This document shows, piece after piece, positions 34,664-43,910 of a DNA stretch of 64,000 nucleotides (positions are counted from its first letter, which is position 1; each line of letters starts with the position of its first letter). The translations under genes were made by a program, and so were the position numbers. Origin of the DNA: Ancylobacter defluvii (GTDB lineage: Bacteria > Pseudomonadota > Alphaproteobacteria > Rhizobiales > Xanthobacteraceae); contig NZ_JAHBGD010000010.1 in assembly GCF_018390605.1 (NCBI RefSeq), forward strand, positions 1-64,000. Reading direction: 5' to 3'. The notes beneath the pieces were generated by a model. That model did no database searches, was not told the DNA's origin, and saw only the letters and a list, made by a program, of their open reading frames with translations.

Positions 34664-35482
34664 GTGCCGCTCTCCATCGCCACCTGGAACATCAATTCGG
34701 TGCGCCTGCGCATCGAACTCGTCGCCCGTCTCGCCGCCGAACTCCAGCCGGACGTCATCTGCCTGCAGGAGACCAAGACCCCGGACGACCGCTTCCCGCT
34801 GAAGGACGCGGCGCGGTTCGGCTATCCGCATGCGGCGATCCATGGTCAGAAGGGCTATCACGGCGTCGCCATCCTCTCGAAGCGGCCGTTCGAGAGCGTC
34901 AGCCGGCAGGGTTTCTGCGACATGGGCGACGCCCGGCACATCAGCGTGGTGCTGGGCGAGGAGGCCGGGCTCGCCGCGCCGCTGACCGTGCACAATTTCT
35001 ACATCCCTGCCGGCGGCGACATTCCCGACCCCGAGCTCAACCCCAAGTTCAAGCACAAGCTCGCCTTCCTCGACGAGGCGACCCAATGGGAAACGCTGCA
35101 CCCGACCGCGCCGGGCGCCCGCTCGGTGCTGGTGGGCGATCTCAACATCGCGCCGCTGGAAACCGATGTGTGGAGCCACAAGCAGCTGCTCGACGTGGTG
35201 AGCCACACGCCGATCGAAGTGGAGCGGTTCGGCCGGTTGCAGGCGGCGGGCGGCTGGGTCGACGTGATGCGCAATTTCGTGCCGCCGGAGGAGAAGCTCT
35301 ACACGTGGTGGAGCTACCGCGCCGCCGATTGGGCGGCCTCCAACCGCGGCCGCCGGCTCGACCATGTGTGGGCGAGCCCGGCGCTGGCGCCGACCGCCAC
35401 CGCCATGACCGTGCTGCGCGACGCCCGCGGCTGGGAGCGGCCATCCGACCATATCCCGGTGATGGTGACCTTCGACGCCTGA
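34664..35482 (+). CDS. xthA: Exodeoxyribonuclease III
   Basis: AP endonuclease/3' exonuclease of base-excision repair, 272 residues. Metal and catalytic motifs of the EEP family are all present: SIATWNINSVRLR, VICLQETKTPDDRFP with the catalytic Glu, HNFYIPAGGD, SVLVGDLNIAPLETDVW, RGRRLDHVWASP and RPSDHIPVMVTF. Start at the GTG giving VPLSIATWN, which aligns with M-x-L-x-I-A-T-W-N of relatives and has GAGG upstream; another GTG four codons earlier is possible. Follows lolA by 81 bases, probably with its own promoter. Confidence 0.96.
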   Translation: MPLSIATWNINSVRLRIELVARLAAELQPDVICLQETKTPDDRFPLKDAARFGYPHAAIHGQKGYHGVAILSKRPFESVSRQGFCDMGDARHISVVLGEEAGLAAPLTVHNFYIPAGGDIPDPELNPKFKHKLAFLDEATQWETLHPTAPGARSVLVGDLNIAPLETDVWSHKQLLDVVSHTPIEVERFGRLQAAGGWVDVMRNFVPPEEKLYTWWSYRAADWAASNRGRRLDHVWASPALAPTATAMTVLRDARGWERPSDHIPVMVTFDA

Positions 35483-35577
35483 GGCGTAACGCCCTACAAA
35501 GGCATGGCCTTCGCCGGTCTCGCCTTTCGCCGATTCGCCGTTATAGTGCGCTCGCCCACTTCGTCCGAGGAAGCTCC

Positions 35578-35802
35578 GTGCCCCGCCCGAACCGACTGCC
35601 GCCGCTGCCTGCCGCGCTCCGCCTCCTCCCCGCCTTGCTCGCGCTCGGCGGCGCGCTCGCTGTTGCCGGCTGCGGCGTCAAGGGTCCGCTGGAGCCGCCG
35701 CCGGGTACCGCGCTCGGCACCCCCGGCCCGGACGGCAAGATGCCGAAGGACACCGGCCCGGTGAAACCGAACAAGCCCTTCTTCCTCGACGGCCTTCTCT
35801 AA
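35578..35802 (+). CDS. lptM: LptM-like small lipoprotein
   Basis: A 74-residue lipoprotein: signal helix about 10-30, lipobox V-A-G-C with the acylated cysteine at about residue 32 in AVAGCGVKGPLEPPPG, then a short Pro/Gly/Lys-rich tail ending KPFFLDGLL. The C-G-x-K-G-P-L-x-x-P wording is that of the YifL/LptM family, which assists disulfide formation and maturation of the LPS translocon LptD. It starts at GTG with a GAGGAAG site and lies 48 bases before lysA, the conserved position of this family. Too short to have stood out by length alone. Confidence 0.88.
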   Translation: MPRPNRLPPLPAALRLLPALLALGGALAVAGCGVKGPLEPPPGTALGTPGPDGKMPKDTGPVKPNKPFFLDGLL

Positions 35803-35850
35803 TAAACGGGCTTCTCCGGCCTTCCGGCTTCGCCAAACTTCAGGCTCGCC

Positions 35851-37122
35851 ATGCACCACTTCACCTATCGCGACGGCGTCCTCCATGCTGAGGACGTCAG
35901 CCTCGCCGACATCGCCCGCGAGGTCGGGACCCCGGTCTACGTCTATTCGACGGCGACGCTGGAGCGGCATTACACCGTGTTTGCCGAGGCCTTCGCCGAT
36001 ACCCGAGCGACCGTGTGCTACGCGCTGAAGGCCAATTCCAACCAGGCGGTGATCCGCACTCTCGCCCGGCTCGGCGCCGGCGCCGACATCGTCTCCGGCG
36101 GCGAGCTCAAGCGGGCGCTGGCGGCCGGGGTGCAGCCGCACAAGATCGTGTTCTCCGGCGTCGGCAAGACCCGCGAGGAGATGGCGGCGGCGCTCGACGC
36201 CGGCATCATGTGCTTCAATGTCGAGAGCGAGCCGGAGCTGCTGACCCTCTCGGAAGTGGCGGTCAGCCACGGCGTCGCCGCGCCGGTATCGATCCGGGTC
36301 AATCCCGACGTCGACGCCAAAACCCACGCCAAGATCTCCACCGGCAAGTCGGAGAACAAGTTCGGCATCCCGGTGTCGCGCGCCCGCCAGGTCTATCGCC
36401 ACGCCGCTTCGCTGCCGGGAATAAGGGTGACCGGCGTCGACATGCATATCGGCAGCCAGATCACCGATCTCGAACCCTTCGACAACGCCGCCGCGGTGCT
36501 GGCCGAGCTGGCCCGCGACCTGCTGGCGGAGGGCTTCCCGCTGACGCATCTCGACCTCGGCGGCGGGCTCGGCGTGCCCTATGTCGCCGGTGAGCCGGAC
36601 CCGCCGCTGCCCTCCGCCTATGCGGCGCTGATCAAGCGGCACACCCACAATCTCGGCCTCGGCCTCGTCTTCGAGGTCGGGCGGCTGATCGTCGCCAATG
36701 CCGGCGCGCTGGTCTCCCGCGTGCTCTATGTGAAGGAAGGCGAAGGCAAGACCTTCGTCATCGTCGACGCGGCGATGAACGATCTCATCCGCCCGACGCT
36801 CTATGACGCCCATCACGAAATTTTGCCCGTGCGGGCGGCGGCGGCCGGCGGCGGCGGGGAAATGGTCGCCGACGTGGTCGGGCCGGTGTGCGAATCCGGC
36901 GATTTCCTGGCGCTGGGGCGGCGGCTGCCGGGGCTGAAGGCCGGCGACCTCATCGCGGTGATGACCGCCGGCGCCTATGGCGCGGTGCAGGCCACCACCT
37001 ACAATACGCGGCCGCTGGTTCCCGAAGTTCTGGTGCGGGACGGCGACTACGCCGTGGTGCGTCCGCGCATGGACGCCGAGGCGCTGATCGCCCTCGACAA
37101 GGTGCCCGCCTGGCTCGGCTGA
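35851..37122 (+). CDS. lysA: Diaminopimelate decarboxylase
   Basis: Last step of lysine biosynthesis: decarboxylation of meso-diaminopimelate. A 423-residue fold-type III PLP enzyme with the Schiff-base Lys60 in VCYALKANSNQAVIRT, GVDMHIGSQITDLEPF, the phosphate-loop glycine run in THLDLGGGLGVPY, EVGRLIVANAGALVSRVLYV and Cys347 in VVGPVCESGDFLALGR, the cysteine contributed across the dimer. Downstream of the LptM lipoprotein as in many proteobacteria. Typical length. Confidence 0.97.
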   Translation: MHHFTYRDGVLHAEDVSLADIAREVGTPVYVYSTATLERHYTVFAEAFADTRATVCYALKANSNQAVIRTLARLGAGADIVSGGELKRALAAGVQPHKIVFSGVGKTREEMAAALDAGIMCFNVESEPELLTLSEVAVSHGVAAPVSIRVNPDVDAKTHAKISTGKSENKFGIPVSRARQVYRHAASLPGIRVTGVDMHIGSQITDLEPFDNAAAVLAELARDLLAEGFPLTHLDLGGGLGVPYVAGEPDPPLPSAYAALIKRHTHNLGLGLVFEVGRLIVANAGALVSRVLYVKEGEGKTFVIVDAAMNDLIRPTLYDAHHEILPVRAAAAGGGGEMVADVVGPVCESGDFLALGRRLPGLKAGDLIAVMTAGAYGAVQATTYNTRPLVPEVLVRDGDYAVVRPRMDAEALIALDKVPAWLG

Positions 37123-37299
37123 GCCGGGAGTGCCATCATCGGCCGCCACAATCTCGGCCGGTGGCGCCATCGGCCGTTCACGCAGCGATGAACGTATGGG
37201 CATGCCTGCTTTTGCGGCGGGGGTAGCGTCCGCGCGCGTAGCTGTTAAGGTGACGCTGGGGCGTGGCTGACGGGGTTGGTGTGTCGGAGGCTTGAGCGC

Positions 37300-40113
37300 G
37301 TGACGGCGACACCGGAAGAACATTCGCAATCCACCGGCGGCGAGACGCGCCGCGCGGCGATCGTCGAACGCGCCGAGGCGCGGCTGGCGAGTGCCCTGCG
37401 CCGCGCCGGCGCGGCGCTGATGTGGGAACGCATCTGGCCGGTCTTCGCTACCGCGCTCGGCGCGCTCGGCATCTTCCTCATCGTCTCCTGGCTCGGCCTG
37501 TGGCTGATGCTGCCGACCTATGCCCGCCTCATCGGGCTGATCCTGTTCGCGCTGCTGTTCGTGGCGGCGCTCCTGCCGGCGCTGCGCATCCGCCGTCCCT
37601 CCGAGGACGAGGCGCTGGCACGGCTCGACCGCACCAGCGGCATCACCCATCGCCCGGTGACCGCGCTGGCCGACCATCTCGCCTCGCGGCCCGACGACCC
37701 GGTGGCGGCGGCGCTGTGGCGCGCGCATCTGAACCGCGTTGCCGGACAGCTCGGCGCCCTGAAGGCCGGCCTGCCGTCGCCGCGCCTCGCCGCACGCGAC
37801 CCGCGCGCCTTCCGCGCCCTGGTGCTGCTCGGCGTCATCGCCAGCTTCTTCATCGCCACGGGCGAGCATATGCGGCGCATCGGCGCCGCCTTCGACTGGA
37901 CGGCGGTGGTTCAGCCCAGCCCGTACCGTATCGATGCCTGGGTGAACCCGCCGGCCTATACCGGCCGGCCGCCAGTGATCCTGCCGGGGCTTCGCTCCGA
38001 GGAGAGCCGCGACACCGCCGCCGCCGCAACGACGGAACCGCAGACCCACGGCGCGGCGGCGATGAGCGTGCCGGCCGGCAGCGAGCTGGTGGTGCGGGTG
38101 ACCGGCCTTGCCGGCTCGCCGCTCTCGGTTTCCGGCGGCATCAATGTCCCCGAACCGGAAGAGGACGAACAGGCGGCCGCCGCCGGCACGGCGCCGCAGA
38201 CCGCCGGGCAAGGCAACGCCAAGCCCGCGGATGCCAAGCCCGCGGATGCCAGCCCCGCGAATAAACGTGCGGATGCCAAGCGCCCGGACGCCGGCGAGCA
38301 GCGCTTCGTGATCGACAGCGACGGCTCGGCGCGCATCGCCGGGCCGGATGGACGCAGCCTGACCTGGCAGTTCACCGTGGTGCCCGACAAGCCGCCGACC
38401 ATCTCCTTCGCCAAGGAGCCGGGCGCCTCCGGCCGCACCGGCCTCGTGCTTGCCTACAAGGTGGAGGACGATTACGGCGTCACCGGCGCCGAGGCACGCT
38501 TTGTGGCGGTGCCGGAGCCGGCACCTCTGTTCGCGCTGAAGAATGCGCCGGCGCGGCCCGAGCCCCATCCGCTGGTGGAGGCGCCGAACTTCCCGCTGCC
38601 CTTGCCGGGCGGACGACCGAAATCCGGCACCAGCCAGACCACCAAGGACCTCACCGAGAGCCCGTGGGCCGGCACGCGGGTGATGCTCACCCTGGTCGCC
38701 CGCGACGACGCCGGCAATATCGGGTCCACGGCGCCGAAGAGCGTCACCCTGCCGGCCCGCGCCTTCAACAACCCGCTCGCCCGCGCTTTGGTCGAGGAGC
38801 GGCGGGTGTTGGCCTTCGATGCCAACCGGCGCCAACGGGTTTCGGCGGCGCTGGAGGCGCTGGCGATCGCCCCGGAACGCTTCACGCCGGATCCGGCGCA
38901 TTATCTCGGCCTGCGCACCGCCTATTGGCGGCTGGAGGCCGCGCGCAACGACGACGAGCTGCGTGGCGTGATCGATTATCTGTGGGAGGTCGCGGTCCGC
39001 ATCGAGGATGGCGACATGTCGGATGTCGAGAAGCGGCTGCGCGACGCCCAGCAGGCGCTGCAGGACGCGCTGGAGAACGGCGCGAGCGACCAGGAGATCC
39101 AGAAGCTGGCGCAGGAACTGCGCAAGGCGATGGAAGACTTCATGAAGGCGCTCGCCCAGGAGGCGCAGCGCAATGGCGAGATGGCGGACGCGCCGCCGGA
39201 CCCGAACGTCCGCACCGTCCGGCCGCAAGACCTGCAGAAGATGCTCGACAACATCGAGAACATGGCCCGCAACGGCGCCCGCGACGCCGCGCGGCAGATG
39301 CTGAGCGAATTGCAGAACATGCTGAACGGCCTGCAGGCCGGTCGCCAGCAGCAGCGCCGCCCGGGCCAGAGCCAGATGTCGCAGGCCATGGACCAGCTCG
39401 GCGACATGATCCGCCGCCAGCAGCGCCTGCGCGACCAGACTTTCCGTCAGGGACAGCAGGGACAGGAAGGTCAGGAAGGTCAGCAGGGCCAACAGGGACA
39501 GCAGGGCGAAGGCCAGCAGGGCCAGGACTTCGGCCAGTTGCAGCAGAACCAGCAGCAGCTGCGCGACCAGCTGAAGCAGCTGCGGGAAAAAATGCAGCAG
39601 GCGATGCGCAATCGCGGTCAGCAAGGCCAGCAGGGTCAGCAAGGGCAACAGGGCCAGGGGCAGCAAGGTCAGGGTCAGCAGGGCCAGCAAGGCCAAGGGC
39701 AGCAGGGGCAGGGCATGCCCGGCGAGGGCGGCCTCGCCGAGGCGGAACAGGCAATGCGCGAGGCCGAGCAGGCGCTGGGCAATGGCGACGGCACCGGCGC
39801 GGTGGACGCCCAGAACGAGGCGCTGCAATCGCTGCGCCGCGGCGCCCAGCAGATGGCCGAGGCCATGCAGCAGCAACAGGGGCCGGACGGCGGCCCCGGC
39901 TCGCCCTCCGGCCAGCAGGCCGAACGCACCGATCCGCTCGGCCGGCCGCTGCGCTCGCGCGACTATGGCGACGACACCACCGTGAAGGTGCCGGACGAGA
40001 TGGACGTGCAGCGCGCCCGCCGGGTGCTGGAGGAGCTGCGCCGCCGCTTCGGCGATCCGCAGCGCCCGCAGCTGGAACTCGACTATCTGGAGCGGTTGCT
40101 GCGCGACTTCTGA
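37300..40113 (+). CDS. TIGR02302/DUF4175 membrane protein with Gly-Gln repeat
   Basis: A 937-residue protein of a family restricted mostly to Alphaproteobacteria. Two hydrophobic hairpins near residues 45-90 and one near 170 anchor it; a large central region (about 190-500) follows; then long helices and a C-terminal low-complexity part built of G-Q-Q and G-Q-E triplets (about residues 710-800) and a conserved ending RRVLEELRRRFGDPQRPQLE with LDYLERLLRDF. Start at GTG with a GGAGG site nine bases upstream. It follows lysA, the usual place for this family. The function is unknown; the layout suggests an envelope-spanning scaffold with a flexible Gly/Gln arm. Confidence 0.9.
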   Translation: MTATPEEHSQSTGGETRRAAIVERAEARLASALRRAGAALMWERIWPVFATALGALGIFLIVSWLGLWLMLPTYARLIGLILFALLFVAALLPALRIRRPSEDEALARLDRTSGITHRPVTALADHLASRPDDPVAAALWRAHLNRVAGQLGALKAGLPSPRLAARDPRAFRALVLLGVIASFFIATGEHMRRIGAAFDWTAVVQPSPYRIDAWVNPPAYTGRPPVILPGLRSEESRDTAAAATTEPQTHGAAAMSVPAGSELVVRVTGLAGSPLSVSGGINVPEPEEDEQAAAAGTAPQTAGQGNAKPADAKPADASPANKRADAKRPDAGEQRFVIDSDGSARIAGPDGRSLTWQFTVVPDKPPTISFAKEPGASGRTGLVLAYKVEDDYGVTGAEARFVAVPEPAPLFALKNAPARPEPHPLVEAPNFPLPLPGGRPKSGTSQTTKDLTESPWAGTRVMLTLVARDDAGNIGSTAPKSVTLPARAFNNPLARALVEERRVLAFDANRRQRVSAALEALAIAPERFTPDPAHYLGLRTAYWRLEAARNDDELRGVIDYLWEVAVRIEDGDMSDVEKRLRDAQQALQDALENGASDQEIQKLAQELRKAMEDFMKALAQEAQRNGEMADAPPDPNVRTVRPQDLQKMLDNIENMARNGARDAARQMLSELQNMLNGLQAGRQQQRRPGQSQMSQAMDQLGDMIRRQQRLRDQTFRQGQQGQEGQEGQQGQQGQQGEGQQGQDFGQLQQNQQQLRDQLKQLREKMQQAMRNRGQQGQQGQQGQQGQGQQGQGQQGQQGQGQQGQGMPGEGGLAEAEQAMREAEQALGNGDGTGAVDAQNEALQSLRRGAQQMAEAMQQQQGPDGGPGSPSGQQAERTDPLGRPLRSRDYGDDTTVKVPDEMDVQRARRVLEELRRRFGDPQRPQLELDYLERLLRDF
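39441..39720 (+). repeat. Coding Gly-Gln triplet repeat
   Basis: Inside the DUF4175 gene the DNA is made of imperfect 9-base units such as CAGGGACAG and CAGCAAGGC, coding G-Q-Q, G-Q-E and Q-G-Q in two blocks separated by a glutamine-rich helix (about 39535-39610). Unit spelling varies at third positions, so it is an old or codon-drifted array rather than a fresh expansion. Length variation between strains is likely. Confidence 0.8.
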
Positions 40114-40302
40114 GCGGCGGTGGTCACGGGTCGTAAGGCCGGCCCGGCCATCACCATCAGAGCCGCTGCGGCGGCAATGCAACGCGATCCGTGTCGGAAA
40201 TGGCGTGAGAGCACCGACGCTGATCCTGCCGTGCTGCTCCAGGGTCTGCTGCCAGAGCGGCCAGGGAGCTTCGGTCCTTTGAGCGACGAATTCCTCTCCC
40301 CG

Positions 40303-40332
40303 TGCCGAACGCGACTGTAGCCGGGTTCGGCA
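40303..40332 (+). terminator. Possible terminator after DUF4175 gene
   Basis: Eight-base inverted repeat TGCCGAAC / GTTCGGCA with a 14-base loop, followed by TTTGG. The T-run is poor, and the distance to the stop is 190 bases, so it is only a candidate. Confidence 0.4.
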
Positions 40333-40370
40333 TTTGGCAAACCGAGACTGGATACATCCGATCCCGGTAG

Positions 40371-40450
40371 AGAGGGTTGGGGTGAGGGGATGTCGCCGCT
40401 TCGCCCCTCATCCGGCGGCTGCGCCGCCGCCTTCTTCCCAATGGGGAGAA
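40371..40450. repeat. Intergenic palindromic repeat, copy A (variant)
   Basis: GTAGAGAGGGTTGGGGTGAGG opens the element as in other copies (split: GTAGAGAGGG then TTGGGGTGAGG), then CCCTCATCC, a strong GGCGGCTGCGCCGCC hairpin and TTCTTCCCAATGGGGAGAAG. It resembles the Rhizobiales-wide family ending GGGGAGAAGG/GGGGAGAGG. It sits just after the enolase-superfamily gene stop (minus strand), so it may form the 3' end of that transcript. Confidence 0.7.
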
Positions 40451-40457
40451 GGAAATC

Positions 40458-41558
40458 TCATACCACCAGCACCGGCTCGCCCAGCGCCGGGAAGATCGGC
40501 GTGATGCCGAGGCCGGGGGAATCCGGCGCGGTCATGAAGCCGTCGACGCGCCTGGGTGCGCCTTCGGCGATGTCGACGGTGCCGTAGCTGTTGAAATCGG
40601 TGGCGGAGAAGCAGAACTCCTCCGGCGTCGAGCGGGCGAGATGGGCGATGGTCGCGGTGACGATGTCGCCGCCCCAGGTGTCCTCCATGGTCATCGGCGT
40701 GCCCGACGCCACGCAGATGTCGCGCATCAGCCGCGCTTTGGTCAGCCCGCCGACCTTGGAGATCTTCAGGTTGATGATGTCCATGGCGTCGTCGGCCAGC
40801 GCCTTCATCAGCGTGGGGACACCATCGATCACCTCGTCGAGCACGAAGGGACGCGCGGTACGGCGGCGCACCGACAGGCACTCCTCATAGGTCGGGCAGG
40901 GCTGCTCGATAGTGACGTCGAGATCGGCCACGGCGGCGGCGATGCGCGCGGCTTCCGCCCGCGTCCAGCCGGTATTGGCGTCGGCGACCAGGATGTCGCC
41001 TGGGTCGAGAATGTTGCGGGTGATCCGGATGCGGTCGATGTCCTGGTCGGCATCGCCGCCGACCTTGAGCTGAAACTTGGTGTAGCCCTGCGCCTTGTAG
41101 CCGGCGATCTTGGCGGCCATCGCCTCCGGCGCCTCCTGCGAGATGGCGCGGTAGAGCGCGATCCGCTCCTGCGCCGCGCCGCCGAGCAGCTTGTAGACCG
41201 GAAGTCCCGTGGCCTTGCCGAGGATGTCCCAGCAGGCGATGTCGATCGGCGCCTTCACATAGGGATGGCCGCGCAACACCGAATCCATATGGCGGTTCAG
41301 CACGTCGAGCTCGGTGGGGTCGAGGCCGATCAGCTTCGGGCCGATCTCGGCCAGCCCGGCGCGCACCCCGGCGGCATAGGCCGGGAGATAGGCCGAGCCG
41401 AGCGGGCAGCATTCGGCATAGCCGGTGAGGCCGGCATCGGTCTCCACCGCCACCACGGTGGAATCGAACACCTCGACGAAATTGCCGTTCGACCAGCTGT
41501 AGCGGCCTTCCTTGAGCGGCAGATCGACCTGCCAGGCCTTGATGCCGGTGATCTTCAT
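40458..41558 (-). CDS. Enolase-superfamily enzyme, probable cis-3-hydroxy-L-proline dehydratase
   Basis: A 366-residue mandelate racemase/muconate lactonizing-type enzyme. Active-site set seen: general base Lys165 in KFQLKVGG (first K of the usual KxK is Gln163), metal ligands Asp193 (VADANTGW), Glu218 (TIEQPCP) and Asp241 (VLDEVID), and Lys265 ([10 protein letters not shown]). A short version of the barrel capping lid starts the protein. Relatives act on cis-3-hydroxy-L-proline or on proline/hydroxyproline betaines; the ending SPGLGITP is shared with those groups. Being last in a four-gene operon with 4-hydroxyproline epimerase, a D-amino-acid oxidoreductase and a DHDPS-like enzyme makes a hydroxyproline substrate likely, but dehydratase versus epimerase is not decided by sequence. 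Confidence 0.85.
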   Translation of the reverse strand: MKITGIKAWQVDLPLKEGRYSWSNGNFVEVFDSTVVAVETDAGLTGYAECCPLGSAYLPAYAAGVRAGLAEIGPKLIGLDPTELDVLNRHMDSVLRGHPYVKAPIDIACWDILGKATGLPVYKLLGGAAQERIALYRAISQEAPEAMAAKIAGYKAQGYTKFQLKVGGDADQDIDRIRITRNILDPGDILVADANTGWTRAEAARIAAAVADLDVTIEQPCPTYEECLSVRRRTARPFVLDEVIDGVPTLMKALADDAMDIINLKISKVGGLTKARLMRDICVASGTPMTMEDTWGGDIVTATIAHLARSTPEEFCFSATDFNSYGTVDIAEGAPRRVDGFMTAPDSPGLGITPIFPALGEPVLVV

Positions 41559-41579
41559 GGGAACGCCTTTCCAAAAGGA

Positions 41580-42581
41580 TCAGGTGACGATGAAGCCGTG
41601 CGCGAAGGGGTCGCGATCGTCGATGAAGATGGTGTTGTAGCCGGTCATCCGCGCCCAGCCGCCGATGGAGGGGATGATGCCCTCCCGGTCGCCGACCGTC
41701 GCCGCCGCCTCGACCCGGCCCTTGAACAGCGAGCCGATGATGCTCTCATGCACGAAAGCGTCGCCGACCTTGAGCTGGCCCTTGCCGGCGAGCTGCGCCA
41801 TGCGGGCCGAGGTACCGGTGCCGCAGGGCGAGCGGTCAATGGCCTTGTCGCCATAGAACACCGCGTTGCGGGCATGGGCTTCGGGATGGCGCGCCTCACC
41901 GGTCCAGAGGATGTGCGACAGGCCACGAATCTCCGGCTTTTCCGGGTGGACGAACTCATATTTGGCGTTCAGCGCCGCGCGCAGGCCGGGGCTCATGCGC
42001 ACGAGGTCGCCGGCGGTGAAATCGGCCATGTCGCGATAGGCCGCCTGCGGCTCGACGATGGCGTAGAAGTTTCCGCCATAGGCGACGTCGACGGTGATCT
42101 CGCCGAGGCCGGGGCACTCGGCGGTCAGCCCGGTGGAGTGCAGGAAGCCGGGCACGTTGGTAAGCCGCACCTCCTCGACATACTGCCCCTCCTGCCGGTA
42201 CTCGGCGACGACGAGGCCGGCAGGGGTGTCGAGCCTAAGCACGCCCGGCGTCTTCGGGGTGACGAGACCGTGCTCGATGGCCATGGTCACCGTGCCGATG
42301 GTGCCGTGCCCGCACATGGCGAGGCAGCCGGAGGTCTCGATGAACAGGATGGCGACGTCGCAGTCCGGCCGGGTCGGCGGGTAGAGGATCGAGCCGGACA
42401 TCATGTCGTGGCCGCGCGGCTCGAACATCAGACCCTTGCGGATCCAGTCATACTGCTCAAGGAAATGCGCCCGTTTCTCGATCATGGTGGCGCCGACAAG
42501 GTTCGGCCCGCCGCCGGCCACCAGCCGCACCGGGTTGCCGCAGGTGTGGCCGTCTATGCAGAAAAAGCTGTGTCGCGCCAT
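41580..42581 (-). CDS. 4-hydroxyproline 2-epimerase
   Basis: A 333-residue proline racemase superfamily enzyme. Both catalytic cysteines are present: Cys90 in CLAMCGHGTIG and Cys253 in DRSPCGTGTSARMAQL. Paired Cys-Cys marks racemases/epimerases; the trans-3-hydroxyproline dehydratases have Thr in place of the second Cys, so that role is excluded. The enzyme should interconvert trans-4-hydroxy-L-proline and cis-4-hydroxy-D-proline, the first step of bacterial hydroxyproline catabolism (LhpA/HypF/4HypE). It lies 18 bases after the FAD oxidoreductase gene and 21 before the enolase-superfamily gene, one operon. Confidence 0.93.
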   Translation of the reverse strand: MARHSFFCIDGHTCGNPVRLVAGGGPNLVGATMIEKRAHFLEQYDWIRKGLMFEPRGHDMMSGSILYPPTRPDCDVAILFIETSGCLAMCGHGTIGTVTMAIEHGLVTPKTPGVLRLDTPAGLVVAEYRQEGQYVEEVRLTNVPGFLHSTGLTAECPGLGEITVDVAYGGNFYAIVEPQAAYRDMADFTAGDLVRMSPGLRAALNAKYEFVHPEKPEIRGLSHILWTGEARHPEAHARNAVFYGDKAIDRSPCGTGTSARMAQLAGKGQLKVGDAFVHESIIGSLFKGRVEAAATVGDREGIIPSIGGWARMTGYNTIFIDDRDPFAHGFIVT

Positions 42582-42599
42582 GATGATGAGCTCTGGGGA

Positions 42600-43838
42600 T
42601 TAGAAACGGTCGGCCCGCAGCGGGGCGATGTCGAGGGAAGGCGTGCGATCGGCCAGGAGATCCGCCACCAGCCGCCCGGTCGCGGCGGATTGCGTCAGGC
42701 CGAGATGGCCATGGCCGAAGGCATAGACGATATGCCGGCTCGCCCGCGAGGGGCCGATCACCGGCAGGGAATCCGGGATGGACGGGCGGAAGCCCATCCA
42801 TTGCGCACCGCCGCCGGTCCTCAGCCCCGGCAGGAAGGCCGCGGCCTTGTTCAGCATCGCCTCGGAGCGCCTGAAATTCGGTGGCAATTTCAGCCCGCCC
42901 AGTTCCACCGCGCCGCCGACGCGAATGCCGGTGGAAAGCGGGGTGACGACGAAACCGTGGCCACCGAAAGTGAGCTGGCGGCGCAGGTCGAAGGCGCCCG
43001 GCGGCAAGGTGGTGTTGTAGCCGCGCTCGGTCTCCAGCGGGATGGCATCGCCGAGCCGGGCGGTAAGCGGACGCGACCAGGCACCGCCGGCGAGAACCGC
43101 CCGCGCGGCGTCCAGCACCGTGCCGTCGCGCAGCGTCACCCGCACGCCTGGTTCGGTTGGGGAAAGCTCCGTCACCTCGCCATGGGTGATGGCGGCGCCA
43201 CGCGCCATCACCCCGTCGAACAGGGCGAGCGCGAAATGATAGGGATCGTCGACGGTCTTCCAGTGCGGTGTGAAGGTGCCGGCGACGAAGCGCGGCGACA
43301 GGCCGGGCTGCAATTCGGCCAGCCGCCCGCCGCGCACATGCTCGAATTCGATGCCGGCACCGGCGCGCTGGTCCCAGCCTTCCTGCGCGGCAGCGAGTTC
43401 CATTTCGCTTTCATAAAGCTGCAGGTTGCCGTCGGCACGCACATGGCCGCCGAGCCCTGCCTCGCGCACCATCGCCTCCATCGCCGCAGCGGCGACGCGC
43501 ATCAATTCGCCCTGGACGACGAGGCTGCGGCGATAACGATCCGGCCGGCTGGCCCGCCAGAAGCGAAACAGCCAGGGCGCGATGGAGGGTAGATAGGAAG
43601 GCGGGATGGCAAGCGGCCCGAGCGGGTCCATCAGCCATTTCGGCGCCTTGCGCAGCATGCCCGGCGAGGCGAGCGGCAAGATGTCGGTGAAGGCAAAGGC
43701 ACCGGCATTGCCGCGGCTGGCGCCATCGGCGACCGCGCCGCGCTCGACGAGGCGCACCCGGCGCCCCTCGCCCTGCAGGTGAAACGCAACGGCGAGACCG
43801 ACAATGCCGGCCCCGACGATCACCACCTCGTCGCTCAT
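42600..43838 (-). CDS. FAD-dependent D-amino-acid (D-hydroxyproline) dehydrogenase
   Basis: A 412-residue DadA/DAO-fold flavoprotein. FAD site VVIVGAGIVGLAVAFHLQGE at residues 4-23, then RVRLVERGAVADGASRGNAG, and a C-terminal GFRPSIPDSLPVIGPS with AFGHGHLGLTQSAATGRLVA closing the flavin site. In hydroxyproline clusters this position is taken by the enzyme oxidising cis-4-hydroxy-D-proline to 1-pyrroline-4-hydroxy-2-carboxylate, electrons going to the respiratory chain. Start at MSDEVVIVG; the longer frame upstream runs through a repeat. Substrate assigned by context. Confidence 0.9.
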   Translation of the reverse strand: MSDEVVIVGAGIVGLAVAFHLQGEGRRVRLVERGAVADGASRGNAGAFAFTDILPLASPGMLRKAPKWLMDPLGPLAIPPSYLPSIAPWLFRFWRASRPDRYRRSLVVQGELMRVAAAAMEAMVREAGLGGHVRADGNLQLYESEMELAAAQEGWDQRAGAGIEFEHVRGGRLAELQPGLSPRFVAGTFTPHWKTVDDPYHFALALFDGVMARGAAITHGEVTELSPTEPGVRVTLRDGTVLDAARAVLAGGAWSRPLTARLGDAIPLETERGYNTTLPPGAFDLRRQLTFGGHGFVVTPLSTGIRVGGAVELGGLKLPPNFRRSEAMLNKAAAFLPGLRTGGGAQWMGFRPSIPDSLPVIGPSRASRHIVYAFGHGHLGLTQSAATGRLVADLLADRTPSLDIAPLRADRF

Positions 43839-43910
43839 GATGCCTGTTTTCTCATGGTCTCTCCCGGTCGAAGCCTCGCTTCGATGGGAGACACGTCCTG
43901 CCTGCTTTCT

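Larger units (their letters stand above)
40114..40457. other. Non-coding region between convergent genes
   Basis: 344 bases between the DUF4175 gene (plus) and the enolase-superfamily gene (minus). It contains the possible terminator at 40303-40332 and repeat copy A at about 40371-40450. I see no credible gene in it. Confidence 0.6.

Noticed and set aside
35494-40182. 1562-codon open frame on the minus strand
   Set aside because: Entirely antisense to lysA and the DUF4175 gene; a product of GC-rich third positions. Composition is His/Arg/Gly/Leu-heavy with no domain, and the plus-strand genes are secure.
40641-43592. 983-codon open frame on the plus strand across the hydroxyproline genes
   Set aside because: Runs antisense through three well-supported enzymes; no recognisable domain; shadow of codon bias.
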